Shown here: positions 12,992 to 28,525 of the stretch, in pieces
Position numbering within the stretch: position 1 is the first letter of the stretch
How the letters are laid out: each line of letters starts with the position of its first letter
Origin: Amphiduros pacificus
Lineage: Eukaryota > Annelida > Polychaeta > Phyllodocida > Hesionidae
Direction of reading: 5' to 3'
NCBI GenBank assembly: GCA_949316495.1
Contig: OX439001.1
Coordinates: forward strand, 24,205,386-24,269,385
Length of the DNA: 64,000 nucleotides
Position numbers and translations under genes: made by a program
The notes under the pieces: model-generated
Told to the model about the DNA's origin: nothing
The model's database searches: none
Seen by the model: the letters and a program-made list of their open reading frames with translations, nothing else

Positions 12992-14931
12992 GTAAAAGAT
13001 TATGGCTTCGGATTTGGGTTTGATTCAAGACAGCAGAATCTAATAGTCATGCCTGATATTTGCCAGGATATTTGCCAGGATATGGATTTCATCCAATACA
13101 GTGGTATAATAGTAGTCCTAATAGATAAAAAACAATATTCTGTAATGTTTAGACTTATCCTATAACTTGACATTGTATTACACTAATTGGTATAGTCCAG
13201 AGTGATATTTATGTATCAAGGGAATCCTTATCACCACAAACATTTCTGATCTACTATCTCAGAGAGCGAATCATAATTCATGCAGACATATCTACCTCTA
13301 AATTCTAACACCTCCACGTCTGTATATTTGGACCAGCAGGACCCGTTCTGCCTGTGGTGAGCAATGGCAAGTTCACAGACAGGAAAGATGTGACCTTTAG
13401 GGTGTGAACCACACCTCAAAGTGGCACCTTAGTCCTCACACTGCCATTCGCACCCCGGGTTACTGCCCTTCTCGCCCAGTCACACATATATACACAAACA
13501 TAAACCATCTCAGAACTTCGCTTCAACGTCCTCCGCCGGCACTACCTCCTACCAACAACCGTCAACCATGTAGGTAAGAACTTTTTTTGTCTAATTGAAA
13601 ACTTCTTGGAGTGAAAAAGCTTGCCTGTTGGAGAGAGTGCAGATACCTGTTGATGGTAGGGTTGTGTTTGTGTTGTGAGAGACTGGGTCCTTGCCACAAT
13701 GCAGGTGTTTGCTCTTAATGGCCGTGTGATGGGGAAACCCAGGATGAGATCGCTGCCGGGTATGTTAAAGAGGGAACGCATAGAATGGCGGTATGTCTAA
13801 CCATAGATATAGACTAGCATTATTGCCCCACTTATCTCTTATCTCTGCCACTCTATACATACTTTCATAAAGCGTAACCTGAGATAAGATAAGCTTTATA
13901 ATTATCTATTCCAGCAGAAAATTGCTCACTGCGCCGATTAAATCATTTCTGCTTTTAGAGCCGATATCAATCGATCACAGCTCCAGAACACCAGAACGCC
14001 TGCCTGGGAGCAGGATGACATTAATCCTGCACATTTAAGTGGATTTTGAGTATCAGCTTGATTGTTGCTTTTTACTTGATATTGTGTATAATACATAATG
14101 GATATCTCCATGACTCATTTTGCTTTTCATCGGATATACAATCTCACACAACATATTTCTAATATCTCGTATTAGTTTAGTTTTATGGCAGATGTGTGCA
14201 CAAAGAAATTATTAATATTAATAATATAAATTTATCTTTTTGATATTTATACACATGACTTTACAATATTAAGTATTCAATTTGATATTTAATATTCAAA
14301 TTGCAACAAACAAAATGTAGTTTTATCAATCTCTAAGCATTTACTTCACATGTACTGAACAGGGAATGTCTGGTATGTACATTCCATCAGAATAGATAAA
14401 CACACACTGTCTGTTGCAAAATACTTTTTTGTGCTCTATACAACGAAGGTGATGTAGTTGATACATATCATAGATACAGCCCCTATATATTTAACTATAA
14501 CACAGATCATAACATACAATGTGACAACAATAAACCTGGACTACTTTTTACCAGAAACAAGATCTACGCAGACGATTTACCATTCATGTCTTTCCCAGCA
14601 ACAATATAAACATTACTGTTACACCACTTGTGCTTGTTTGAGAACACATCAACAGATACTACTTGTCACCCATTATGCAGGTTTTGTACTTAACCACAGC
14701 CAGCTGGTGTTCATCGCATGTGATGCCACCATCGCAATGGTGATAGCAAAAAGTGGTGTGTTACATGATAGCAACTTCTATCCCTGTTCCTCCCATCCAT
14801 ACACCTTCTGTTATGTCAGTATTTACTCAGCCATCTTAAGTAACCTCCCACTGTCCTGGTATAAATATCAAGACATTCAGCAGATATATATGATATTTTA
14901 ACTATTTTGAAAGGTTTGTACTCTTCTGGGA
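12992..14931. other. Unassigned sequence with a few open frames
   Basis: A minus-strand frame at 13231-13419 has unusually mixed amino acids (CELAIAHHRQNG and YVCMNYDSLSE are visible) and sits in slightly GC-richer DNA, but it has no ATG at its start and no convincing splice pair. A plus-strand frame of 147 codons at 14458-14901 looks like random AT-rich translation. Neither is called a gene. Confidence 0.4.
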
Positions 14932-15128
14932 GGGATTTAAGCAGAAAGAGGGATTTAAGCAGAAAGAGGGATTTGACCAGAAAGAGGGATTTGATCAGAA
15001 ACAGGGATTTGACCAGAAACAGGGATTTGACCAGAAACAGGGATTTGACCAGAAATAGGGATTTGACCAGAAACAGGGATTTGACCAGAAACAGGGATTT
15101 GACCAGAAACAGGGATTTGACCAGAAAG
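14932..15128. repeat. Minisatellite, 18-bp unit, 11 copies
   Basis: The unit is GGGATTTGACCAGAAACA. Because 18 is a multiple of three, the plus strand stays open and would encode the hexapeptide RDLTRN, varying to RDLSRK. There is no ATG in frame upstream and no splice support, so the repeat explains the frame. Confidence 0.95.
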
Positions 15129-16845
15129 TTAATTTTCTTTGCTAAAATATATTCTCCATTTTATGCCCTTGACTATTTCTTGTGGAAATGATCTGAGCCG
15201 GACCATTCCAAGACATGCTTATATAATAAAAAGCCTCATTGTTGTTGAAAGCCTCGTTAAAACGACCATGCAAATATGGCATTGTTGTATTCAAGAATTT
15301 AAAATTTAAACAAATAACCCTTCCATGACTGGGATAATCAAATATATCATTCTGTCTGAATAGCGATCACAAATAAAAGCAATCATTCCAGTTGTTCCAT
15401 TCCCTTTAGCATATGCAATATTTATGGGAAAGAAAATAATAGTATTACAATGACAGATTTTATACTTAAATTATTTTTATCTAGTACCATTAAACTGGCA
15501 TTGGTGATGTTTTATACAAATAAATATAATATTGACTTAAGCTTACTTCATATCAGTCAATATAACAGTCAAGTAGAAGACATCTATATATTTCACAAGT
15601 GAAGCAAAGATCTAAAATACACTCAAGTGTATCATAAAATGTCGCCATTTAATTTTAATTTGAAATAATTTGTTTTGCATACATGGTACAGACATTAAGT
15701 TTGCTAATAAATAGGCTGGAAGTTGTTTTTATTTTTATTTTTTTATTTGGAGTCCTATTAGGGTGTGTGGGGCATAATTGTGTAATACATGACAATTAGA
15801 CCATACATATATGATGAATGAGAAGCCAGACGTACCTATCGCAATGATAAATGCCTTTTAGGGAGAGTTCAAGCTCACTTTCCCGGCTGTAGATTATGTG
15901 TTTCTGAGCGGTTGATGGTAAATGTCTCCTCGTCAGATGGTGCCTCTTATGCAGATGAACTTCCGTTGTGGAACAGGCCAGTGCGCATGCGTGATTATCA
16001 GAACTCTTTGCATGGAAAAATGGTGGGGTTGGTTGTGATTTATTAGGTTAAAAAGTCATCTACAACACATCTTTGTGGCTTGATTCTGTGCACTGAGTTT
16101 AGAATTTTAGCTTCCTGCCTTTGGGAAAATGAAAACTTCGACATTGTTGGGAGATCTGGCATTTCGCACCATTGATGTGTGAATTACAAAATATGGTACT
16201 TAATTATAAGTGACATTAAAATGTTTAGGTTCATATAAATTCATGCAATAAAGTCATGTACAGTGTAACTATAATATACCTATGTAAAGGACAGCGAAAA
16301 TACAGTGCTTCAATTAGAAATCTGACTCAGGACTTTTTAAATTTCTTTTTACCATACATGTCTTTGCTAATTGATCACACTTTATATGTTGTAATCAAAT
16401 CGGAGAATATGAATATTGTCACTTTCTTACAAGTGTGAAGGTTTCAGGGATAATGTATTATAGAACTAAAACAAAAGAGCTTAACTAAATATCATTTCAT
16501 CGAAGAGCTTTCTATTTTCGGGCATTACATGTGTTAAGAAACCACAATTCGACGTGATAAATGTTACAGATGTCCGATATTGCTTTTTGGATGATTTTTA
16601 TCTCAGGTGACCATCTCTCTACTCGGTTTATGCCATCAAGTTTAGTGTATGGAAACCTGATCAATATTACCTTAGGGTTTAGGTTATAAGAGAGTATAGG
16701 TGCTCAGATAGGGATCCGTTATCTTTTCTACGACTTAGAACTTCACCGATTCATGGATCATCTCGAGATCGTTCAGTGAACTTTGTGTGATTAGTTAGAA
16801 GCTGGTATATTTTTGACTTGATGGGCATACATGCTAAGACAAGTG
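15129..16845. other. Unassigned AT-rich sequence
   Basis: No gene, RNA or repeat recognised. Confidence 0.5.
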
Positions 16846-16958
16846 TATAAAAAGCCGGAGTGGGTTATAAGGTCGGCACCATGGAAGCCTTCACAGCAGA
16901 AATCAGTGCCATGGCAGTAGCATGGTTTGGCCAGCTTGAGAAGCATGTCAAACTCTAG
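16846..16958 (+). CDS. TATA box followed by a 25-codon mini-ORF (candidate)
   Basis: A TATA-like TATAAAAAG lies at 16846-16854. About 27 bp downstream is an ATG at 16881 in a perfect Kozak setting (CACCATGG). The ORF runs 25 codons to TAG at 16956-16958, beginning MEAFTAEISA. The predicted start of transcription would fall only a few bases before the ATG, which is too close for ordinary initiation. The arrangement may be coincidental, or the ATG may belong to an upstream exon. No homologous family recognised. Confidence 0.15.
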
Positions 16959-19187
16959 GCAAGTCTTAAGCACAGAGAAACATAAAAGAATAAACCAATG
17001 ATAAACCTGTGATAGACTATGTCCTTTACGACAAATACTTTAATCTACCCTATATGTTACACATATGAACACACACAAATTTTAAATATATAGATTTTTG
17101 AAGTTCAGAGAACGTCGCAGTCACGTGACCTTGTTTCTGGGCATCAGCATGGCCAGACCTTTATCTGATGTGGAGGTAGATACATGATGCTCCCGGCCGA
17201 AGGAGCCTGCTGAGAAGTCTCAGAGAGCTTCCACAGTTTACATTACAATCATGTATCCTATCAAAGTGCAGCTGCCTCCATGGTGTGCCCCATCCTCACC
17301 TCTGTCCTCATAGGCTGGTATCTAATATCCACCATGTGCTACATTCGCCATCTTGTTTGATATGTGCATGTGAATGATAGATTAATATCACAGATATCAT
17401 ACAAACACTAGGTTCCATATATCATGTGGGAACTGTATGATCTATTCAGAATTCCCGCCACGTGTCCTATGGTATTGCTTCTAAAGTTTATATTTCATGA
17501 CATACTGCGTGTGTCATGAGTGGAACCTCATCATTTTCGGACATGTTACCGTCCAAGAAAAAGGAATCTAAGTTCAGTATTTTTATAATGATAGAATCAA
17601 TGTGATGATATGTATTAGAAACAGTTTCATTGGTTTTATTAAGTGACCTTTCCAAAGCTGAATCATACTTGTATTGCATATATTTATTTGGAGTATTAGT
17701 GCTTTTAACTACTATTGCCTTGGATTGCAAATCAAAATGACACAAAATCAAGATTATATCTATTTTGAATACTATGTCACTTGCAAAAATGAATTTACTT
17801 CAACTGAATAATAATGCAATGAGATTTACATATAGTTTCAAATTTTAGGAACGCTGAGACATTTAAGTGAGAGTGAAAGCAATAAAAGATGAGCAACTTG
17901 TCATCATTATTACACCGGACAAAACATATATTTTACCATATTGCATGTGGGATAAGTATCATGGCATCCAGCATTTATGGATATTTATCATCCCAAATAG
18001 TGGGGCAGGTATTCCGCAGTATTTTAAATGGCATACATAATGCTTATAAAGCCATCCTTTCAGATATGATGTTTGTAAGTCATTTCAATTATGATGACAA
18101 ATCTATATATGTTATGTGACTATTATGTGGAGAGCTTTGATCTGTGTTTGTTGGCATATGGATGATAATGCCTTGGGGACAAGCCATTGTTCAGGGCCTG
18201 ACACCATCAATGCCCGGTTACATTGTAATGTCATATAATAACCGATCCCTGATGGCGTACCCCTTCAAGATGCCTGTAATTACCCCTCATGTTACTTACA
18301 TATACTTACATCAAACAAGACAGTGTGGTTTGTTGTTCAGTTTACACAAGAGGACTCCCAGTTATCTGTGGGATCAAATAATCATAAACATGAAAACAGG
18401 TTGGGTTGGAGCAGTGGGCAGTCCTGTGCGGACTGTGTGATGATGGGTTGGTTTAGACTGGAGGCTGGGGCATGATCCTGAAGGCATGTCAACAGTAGCC
18501 GCAGCTCACCTCCTTCTCACAGACCTATTTTTGTGGCACTGAGTAGGTATGTGTATAACCCTTCACGTCAGAGCTAGTCCCCTGTTGGCATCCTACTGCC
18601 TTTAATCTGTCCCCACCAAAGCCTCACATACAACTCATCCACCGGGGCAAGTCTGCACTGCTTGCTTTCCCTATGGCTTATATACTGGGAATTTCGCATT
18701 ATAAAGTTATCGCTTGTAGTGTCTAGCCTCCTGAGAAAGGTTCATGGATTTACAGACTATTAGGAGAGTATCACAGTGTGAAGTATAAATGGCATTGGGC
18801 AGAGAGGCAAACTGTGGCCCCAAGCTGCTCAGTGGGCACCACCATCTGCTCAACCTGCTTGCACATCTAAGCTGAGTAACTCTTATGACGCTGACACCAT
18901 CACATCTTATGAAATCGTCAACAGCGGTAAGTTGAATTCATGTAAGACTTTGGCATGACGTCATATGTTAGTTTTCACATTGTGCGCCTTGATCTGAGAG
19001 AAAGGAGAGCGAAGAATGGGTATATCGGTAATAAGGCAGGATCCCTATCTGCTGATCAGAGGCGAGATTGGAAAGCCTCACCATTGACAAGCCCAGCCTG
19101 CGGCGGTAACTGCAACTCAGATCGCCTAGCTTATATTTTGACATTTACTTGTACTCTTGGTTCATCCTCGATCCAATTCTATCACAG
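16959..19187. other. Mixed sequence, partly GC-richer, no firm gene
   Basis: A palindromic E-box GTCACGTGAC occurs at 17120-17129. The plus frame at 18144-18440 (98 codons) and the GC-richer stretch at 18400-19190 have no recognisable domain or paired splice sites, apart from the possible exon that follows. Confidence 0.4.
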
Positions 19188-19241
19188 GTAAAAGTCGGCT
19201 GGGAAGTTCACTACCTGGAATTCCTGGATCCAAGTGTTGAG
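19188..19241 (+). CDS. Candidate 54-nt internal exon
   Basis: Bounded by a good acceptor (CCAATTCTATCACAG, ending 19187) and a consensus donor (GAG|GTGAGAG at 19241/19242). Exactly one frame is open across all 18 codons, giving VKVGWEVHYLEFLDPSVE, which is balanced and protein-like; the other two frames stop. The exon is in phase 0 at both ends. A caution is that its first bases, GTAAAAG, also make the acceptor look like a zero-length AG|GTAAAA junction, so a recursive-splicing site or chance is possible. It does not read into the 22.5-kb ORF in frame. Confidence 0.25.
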
Positions 19242-19280
19242 GTGAGAGAACCATAATGGCGCCTCCCTATCACCTCACCA

Positions 19281-19294
19281 GTGCCATCTAGTGG
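19281..19294 (-). promoter_or_regulatory. Consensus CTCF-type motif
   Basis: On the minus strand the sequence is CCACTAGATGGCAC, an exact match to the bilaterian CTCF core CCASYAGRKGGCRS. Whether it is bound is unknown. The nearest similar sites are at 28449 and 28512 on the opposite strand. Confidence 0.4.
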
Positions 19295-22200
19295 TGGAAA
19301 ATATATCCAGAAAATATCATATACTCTGAGCGTAATTTGTAATTTACAAAAGGGACAGTGTTTTTATAAGCTTAAGTAGCTATAATACACATGAGCAGGA
19401 AGTGGCAGAGTGACACTTTTTTTTCTGGACGACTGGAGGTAGTTTCTATGTGAGTGAGTCAGTTGTAGAGCGGCTGGCAGTGAATCCTTGGCAAGCGATG
19501 TAGATCAGAAGGCTACATAGTCATCCCACATCCCACATCAACTTACACACCCAGACGTACTGACAATAATACTAACACAAATACATGCACGGTATTCCGT
19601 GCTCACATGTGCGGATTACACCGGGGAGAGGCCCTATGCCAAGTCTTCTCCCCTATATTAAGATCCCCGATGCCATGGACGAAGCGCTGTTTTTATGTTG
19701 ATACATACATGTATACTTGGGTTTGATATGCTCCGTCGTATCTATAAGCTAAAATTCTCTCTCTGACGTAGCTGACGACTATAGCAGGGCGCCGATCAAA
19801 CCCAGGTTATTTAAGTCTGTCCTTATTAGTTCATTAGTGGTTTTTTGTATATTTTAAGACCGAAACATACGTCAGGTGATATGTTTTTATAAGAGTATTT
19901 ACTAAGGCTTACTTTGTTTTGACAATAACTCAAATATGTATCAATTCTTTACAAGTCATACAATCCAAAAGAATGTGTAATTCATTGATCATCCTTATTC
20001 AATTATCATATTAATATCATTGCTTTTAATGACGTAAAACATTTCAATAATAACACATGTGTGAAACACTGACCTATATTGTTGAAGCATCATTGGTCAC
20101 ATATTATTAGATATAAACTATGTACTCTGTAATAAGTACTAACTTAAAGTTTCCGTTCAGAGATTTATATATTCATTTCTCAGGTACACATTATCAATCA
20201 AAAGCTAACATTAAGGCTTAAAGCAAATCAACAGACAACAATAATAGGATTATATTGATATCAAAGGGTAGAAATGCCCCTCATAAATGTTCTCTATGTC
20301 TCCTTTGATTGTACACCTAATAGATGTCTCATTAGCTTAATGAGTATATTTTCTTAGAAATGGGCAGAGTAGAATGGGTGTTTATTTGCGTTCATGTAAT
20401 GCAAGGTACACCACATTACATGTTGTCCTGCCATAAATAATGTAGCTTGGATCCCTGGTCCAAAATACCTCCATACTCAAAAGAAAACCATATTGCGTTC
20501 ACACAATGATATATTATTTTACCTCTAAATATAATTCCAAGTACCCTGATCACATGATATTGATATAATGTAGATGTATTGAAATGGCACATACGATAAA
20601 ATCTATTTAATTCAACTGAACATTATGGTTGGATAAGTTGGTTAAAATGATGTTCAGTGTTGTGAAGGAAGGTGTAGGCTGCAATTAGGAGACAGGTATC
20701 TATGTGTCCGGAGACAGGGTCCCATACAGCAGTCACAGGTGTGTTCTCCCTGTATCAAACTAGCAACCACTTTCCCCTTGATGTAATAATATCACGCAGG
20801 CCTGTAGCCGTGGGGTGATGGCACAGCCGCAGGTGTCTGTTGCACAACTAAATACATTACATAACCCAAACAGCAGGCCCATACTAAAAGGGGGGGTTGG
20901 TATGACCACATGTTTGCAGCCAAGATAGATACTCATATAAAAACAGAGGAGCAGTTGACATTGTGCTGTATGTTACCTATGCAGTGTAAAGATGTGCCAC
21001 TGTGGTGCTCTACTAGTTATTTGCAACACTGTGAAAGCTCACTGTCAACAGTGTACTGCAACTGCAAATAGTTGAAGAATTGCATACAGATGGGACGACA
21101 CTCATCTTGCCTAAACAACAATCAAGCCAACATTTGTACATATTGGTCAAGCTGCTGCATCTGGTTGTTGGTGCTTTTGTTGTAAGAGAATATGTTTGCT
21201 GTATCCATCATGGCCTATCAGGCTTTATTAAGGGTTTTGAGAGCGAAAATAGAGAGAAGGGTGCTAAATTTAACCTGGAGAATGGTGAAAGGTTGGTATT
21301 TGATGGAGTTTGGCAAGTGTCTTATCCTTGACCCAACTCACCAACTCAGATCAGAGTTGGGACGAGGCCAAGTTGCTTGACCTATCCTCCCTCAGGCTGT
21401 CATTTTTCATATCGCATGATATCTATTCCAATCTTGTTGGAAAGCGTACACATTCTATTTAAACTACTTGCATAGGCGGTGGCAAGTTCGTTTTAATAAT
21501 CAGCATAAATTGGGAATCGGGCAATATTAGAGTGACACTTAACCTCCTGCTGTGCCATACATTAACCCATACACCCCTTGTCCATCAACAACGTGTAACA
21601 GTATACCCAGCACATATTTCTGAATTAATAGTATTTCCACATGTTGTATTCATTATATTTATTTTTATTCCTATATTTCCAACATCGAATTTTGATAATA
21701 AATAGTGTAAATTGTATTTGATTGGTTAAATTAGATTATATTGTATCGTGTGCAGCCTGCCATTTGATAGGACTTTCAAGATATACACAATGTGGTTTGG
21801 CTCAGGCATTTATTTTGATATTATACATATTACTTATTTCTCAGTACATATCTATATAAGTCCGTTGTAGGTTCCATTTGTCCGTGATGCATTAGGTGGC
21901 ATAGTTTGGTCTCACGTAACAACAATAAATAAAATAGAGAACATGCCGGAATTTTTTTTTTATGCAAGGATAAATTTCCATATTTACCATTACCGTTGAC
22001 CCATCTATAACACTACACGTTACGGTTATACATATCCCGCTTGACATGTATGTTTTTGTGCTGCATGCGGTACATCTGCTGCATTGCTCTGTACTACATC
22101 CACCAAGACATAAAAGTGACAAGCTTTTCACATATCAATCAACTTGCACCTTTTGCATAGTGCACTTCGATATTTTTCATTTGACATAATATTCATTTGA

Positions 22201-22531
22201 CATAATATTCTTTTGCAGTACGTAGTTCATATGAACTTCATAATAACCTTTTGATATTTGTTCGCATAACATCCAACTCCTACCTTTTTGCACAGCATTG
22301 TTCTCCAGCCTTTTTGCGCGACACCAAACTCATACCTTTTTGAAAAACAAACACTTCAGCTTCAGGCAGGGGTGAAAGATACAGTAGATTGATCGCGATG
22401 GGGCATTATTTCAGCGAAAAAAGCCCTGATTCAATATGGATGGTTGTTTGTTTGCTTTGTTCAAGGCTTTTATGATTATCTTTCTTGTCATAGATTTTTT
22501 CTAAATGTATTTGTTCTTTGTGTATTTTCAG
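19295..22531. other. Unassigned AT-rich sequence, possible intron
   Basis: No exon or repeat recognised. It ends in a textbook pyrimidine-rich 3' splice site (TTGTTCTTTGTGTATTTTCAG), so at least its right part is likely intronic. A perfect 17-bp direct duplication around CATTTGACATAATATT lies near 22180-22213. Confidence 0.45.
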
Positions 22532-22548
22532 AGCGTAAGTCAGGCAGG

Positions 22549-22581
22549 ATGATTGTGGGACGATATGAGGACTTGACGTGA
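22549..22581 (+). CDS. Upstream ORF, 10 codons, in the putative leader
   Basis: The ATG at 22549-22551 (AGGATGA) opens a 10-codon frame ending in TGA at 22579-22581, eight bases before the main ATG. It is out of frame with the 96-codon ORF. In a mature mRNA it would be met first by a scanning ribosome and could damp translation of the main ORF. Confidence 0.3.
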   Translation: MIVGRYEDLT

Positions 22582-22588
22582 CGTGACC

Positions 22589-22879
22589 ATGCCGGCGTTA
22601 GTGTCAGAGGACAACAACACCACGACGCCACTGACGTCAGAAACGGAACCACGTTTCTCGGACATAGAACTCAATTTTCTCATCGTTGGCGCCCTGTTTG
22701 GCGCTGTAGTGGTTCTAGCATTGCTCAACGTTCTCATACATTTCGTTGATAAATACCGGAAGAGTGCTACCGACGGGTCTATGGCAGCGCTCGGCGACCG
22801 GAGCCGGATGGGCGGCAGGAGGAGCGCCAGCGCCACCGGCGGCGGAGGCAAGACTTCCAGGGCTACTCTCTTCTTCTGA
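22589..22879 (+). CDS. Small single-pass membrane protein, 96 aa, function unknown
   Basis: The most gene-like segment of the window. A pyrimidine-rich acceptor ends at 22531. In-frame TGA codons at 22550 and 22574 exclude an upstream extension, so the ATG at 22589 (GACCATGC) is the start. The protein begins MPALVSEDNNTTTP, with two overlapping N-glycosylation sequons at N9 and N10, then an acidic stretch (17-27) and one hydrophobic helix at about 28-52. After it come DKYRK (54-58) and a basic, Gly/Ser-rich tail (RMGGRRSAS at 73-81), ending LFF. There is no cleavable signal peptide, so N-out/C-in topology is inferred from the sequons and the positive-inside rule. The C-terminus fits a class II PDZ ligand (hydrophobic at -2 and 0). 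CpG content and third-position G/C are far above the flanks. KCNE-type subunits share this layout, but their post-helix motif is absent. The family is not recognised. Confidence 0.6.
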   Translation: MPALVSEDNNTTTPLTSETEPRFSDIELNFLIVGALFGAVVVLALLNVLIHFVDKYRKSATDGSMAALGDRSRMGGRRSASATGGGGKTSRATLFF

Positions 22880-24170
22880 GCATCCCCATGCCATGACCCT
22901 CCGTGCCTTTGTCTTTACACTTGTCCAACAACATATACGGGTATTCGCCAACCATTAAGATGTACATGCAATTCTTTCACGTGTGAAAAACAATACGGAC
23001 ATATAAGTCATCAATTGTATATATTACATCACATCAGCTTTCTTTCAGTAGATTGAGAACGATAGTACTGAGATGATGTAACATAAATGGACTTGATAAT
23101 AGTGATAATATGTAAAACCGGCAAAAGTTGGCTAAAGTTATAAAGAAAGCAGGTATCACATTGACTGATGATTATGACAGGGCAGCAGCTGATGGAATTC
23201 TGTAATGTAGGGTATGTGAGGATGGGGTGACCGTACATGCCCCACAGCAGAGAAGGTAGGGTTCTCTAACTCTCCCACTGACCCTCCACACGCTCCTCAA
23301 GCAGCAATCGTCAAGCGTGAGAAGCAGACCAGCTGCTGCTGTAAGGAGCGTCGGTGACGTCACGAACCGCGAGGGTGGTTCGAGCAACTCAACGCAGCAG
23401 GAAGTTTGTTACTGGATTCCTCAGTATCCATTGACCTTTAGATTCTCCCAGAGCCAGGCAGAGCCAGGGAAATTGGTTACAAGGAAACATTTGGAGCCAA
23501 TTTCCCAGTTGCATCAGCAACATCACTTTTAACTTTTATGTTGCAGTAACGTCTTCAAAGAAACACATATATTGACAAGTTTGATGAACACATTTGTGAA
23601 GAACAATTACATAAAGTATGCAACAAAAACGGTGTATAGGCATATGTGTAGATTCCCCATATCATAAACTGAATATGATGGACTGGGGTATACAAACTTA
23701 TAGATCACGTGATATCTTGCTCCAAGATGGTGTCCGCCGAAGAACAAGATGGCGGCGTTTGGATAGGAAATTTAAGAGAATGTTTGAGTCTAACGATATT
23801 TGTAAAGATGCATTATAGATGGACGTGAGACATGTCTTCACATTATAAATATCATTGGAGTCTATAGACATGACGTTTACATAATATAGTGTATTCAAAA
23901 TCGCCGGAACAATCACTGGAAGACGTTCATATGAATTTTGAATGATTTGGTTTTATAAAATCATCAGATTAGAAATATTATGTCAATTTTGCTTACTGTA
24001 ATTTTAAAATCTTTATCATGTGATGCAAGGATTCGTCCTAATGTTTTCCAGTGACGGTTTCTTGACAATTTTTGTCTTGTATAAAGTATATAATCTATGT
24101 AATATTGTATATTAGGTGATACTGCAGTAGACGATAAATTATGATGAGAAAATAAAAATGCTACTATGAA
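22880..24170 (+). other. Possible 3' UTR of the 22.6-kb ORF
   Basis: The first AATAAA I find downstream of the stop is at 24151-24156, with only a weak GT-rich stretch after it. The interval includes a GC-richer block (23215-23480) with a palindromic CRE (GTGACGTCAC near 23352) and a possible GTAAGG donor (near 23340), so it may hold a further exon rather than UTR. No open frame in the block is convincing. Confidence 0.25.
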
Positions 24171-24238
24171 AATGGTTCAGTGAATACGACAAAATACCAC
24201 AGGGGCATGTAAAGATCTAAGATACACAGCCGATTCAG

Positions 24239-24595
24239 CTACAGCAGGTCTGTAGAACTAGGCACACCTGGCGATGCCAATGAAATTACAAACTTCACGA
24301 TAGCATCGCGCATCCCCGCACGACCCCGAGACTTATTAACCCATATAACCAGAAGCATAATCTGGCCGAAGAGAGTTACAATCGCCAGGCATGCAGGGGG
24401 CTGATGGTAAGACTCCATATGTTTAATTGAATACCAAAAATAAAAGGTTACAGCAAAAAAAACCACTGACCTATATTCGCATATTAGTAACACACACATA
24501 CCAATATCACCACTTGTGTAAATGCTCATCCACACAAAACATTCACTGGGAAAGTACCGACATTTCGAATAAATACTATTCTCCTGTTCTGACAT
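24239..24595 (-). CDS. Minus-strand ORF with two hydrophobic segments (candidate)
   Basis: From an ATG at 24595 the frame is open for 118 codons. Hydrophobic stretches lie at about residues 31-55 and 69-86, and the latter is followed by the basic run NKSRGRAGMRD (87-97). The C-terminal third (about 24250-24390) is CpG-rich against AT-rich surroundings, with a donor-like CAG|GTGTGC inside it. The helix, basic-loop, helix order loosely recalls the start of a 7TM receptor, but no diagnostic residue is present. A decayed receptor exon, a transposon piece or chance are all possible. Confidence 0.15.
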   Translation of the reverse strand: MSEQENSIYSKCRYFPSECFVWMSIYTSGDIGMCVLLICEYRSVVFFAVTFYFWYSIKHMESYHQPPACLAIVTLFGQIMLLVIWVNKSRGRAGMRDAIVKFVISLASPGVPSSTDLL

Positions 24596-24722
24596 AAATG
24601 TCAATACATCACTTATTCAACTAAATTCCATACATTGCCTATTTAACTTTAATATATTACTTGTTCAACTCAAAAGTACAAACAAAGACCCTCTGTTAGA
24701 ATCTCCAAACCTTCTTATTTTA

Positions 24723-28448
<3,726 letters not shown>

Positions 28449-28525
28449 TCACTAGGTGGCACTAACTGTGCCAATCAATGTCTCCCCTAAATGTCCCAAA
28501 GTATATTCTTGACACAAGGTGGCAC
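28449..28525 (+). promoter_or_regulatory. Pair of CTCF-like motifs
   Basis: TCACTAGGTGGCAC (28449-28462) matches the CCASYAGRKGGCRS core at 13 of 14 positions, and ACACAAGGTGGCAC (28512-28525) at 12 of 14. Both point right and are 63 bp apart. Occupancy cannot be judged from sequence. Confidence 0.35.

Noticed and set aside
14458-14901. 147-codon plus-strand ORF, one of the longest in the window
   Set aside because: Its AT-rich composition gives an Ile/Tyr/Thr-rich product with no conserved motif and no splice sites at the ends.
14907-15191. 94-codon ORF with RDLTRN hexapeptide repeats
   Set aside because: It is explained by an 18-bp tandem unit. There is no ATG at the start, no splice site, and the flanks are not coding-like.
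22589-22879. Assignment of the 96-aa membrane protein to the KCNE family
   Set aside because: Topology and N-terminal sequons are similar, but the conserved post-helix segment of KCNE proteins is absent.
22540-22958. Overlapping ORFs on both strands across the membrane-protein exon
   Set aside because: They are shadows created by the GC-rich coding exon. They lack the in-frame stops, start context and transmembrane logic of the called frame.
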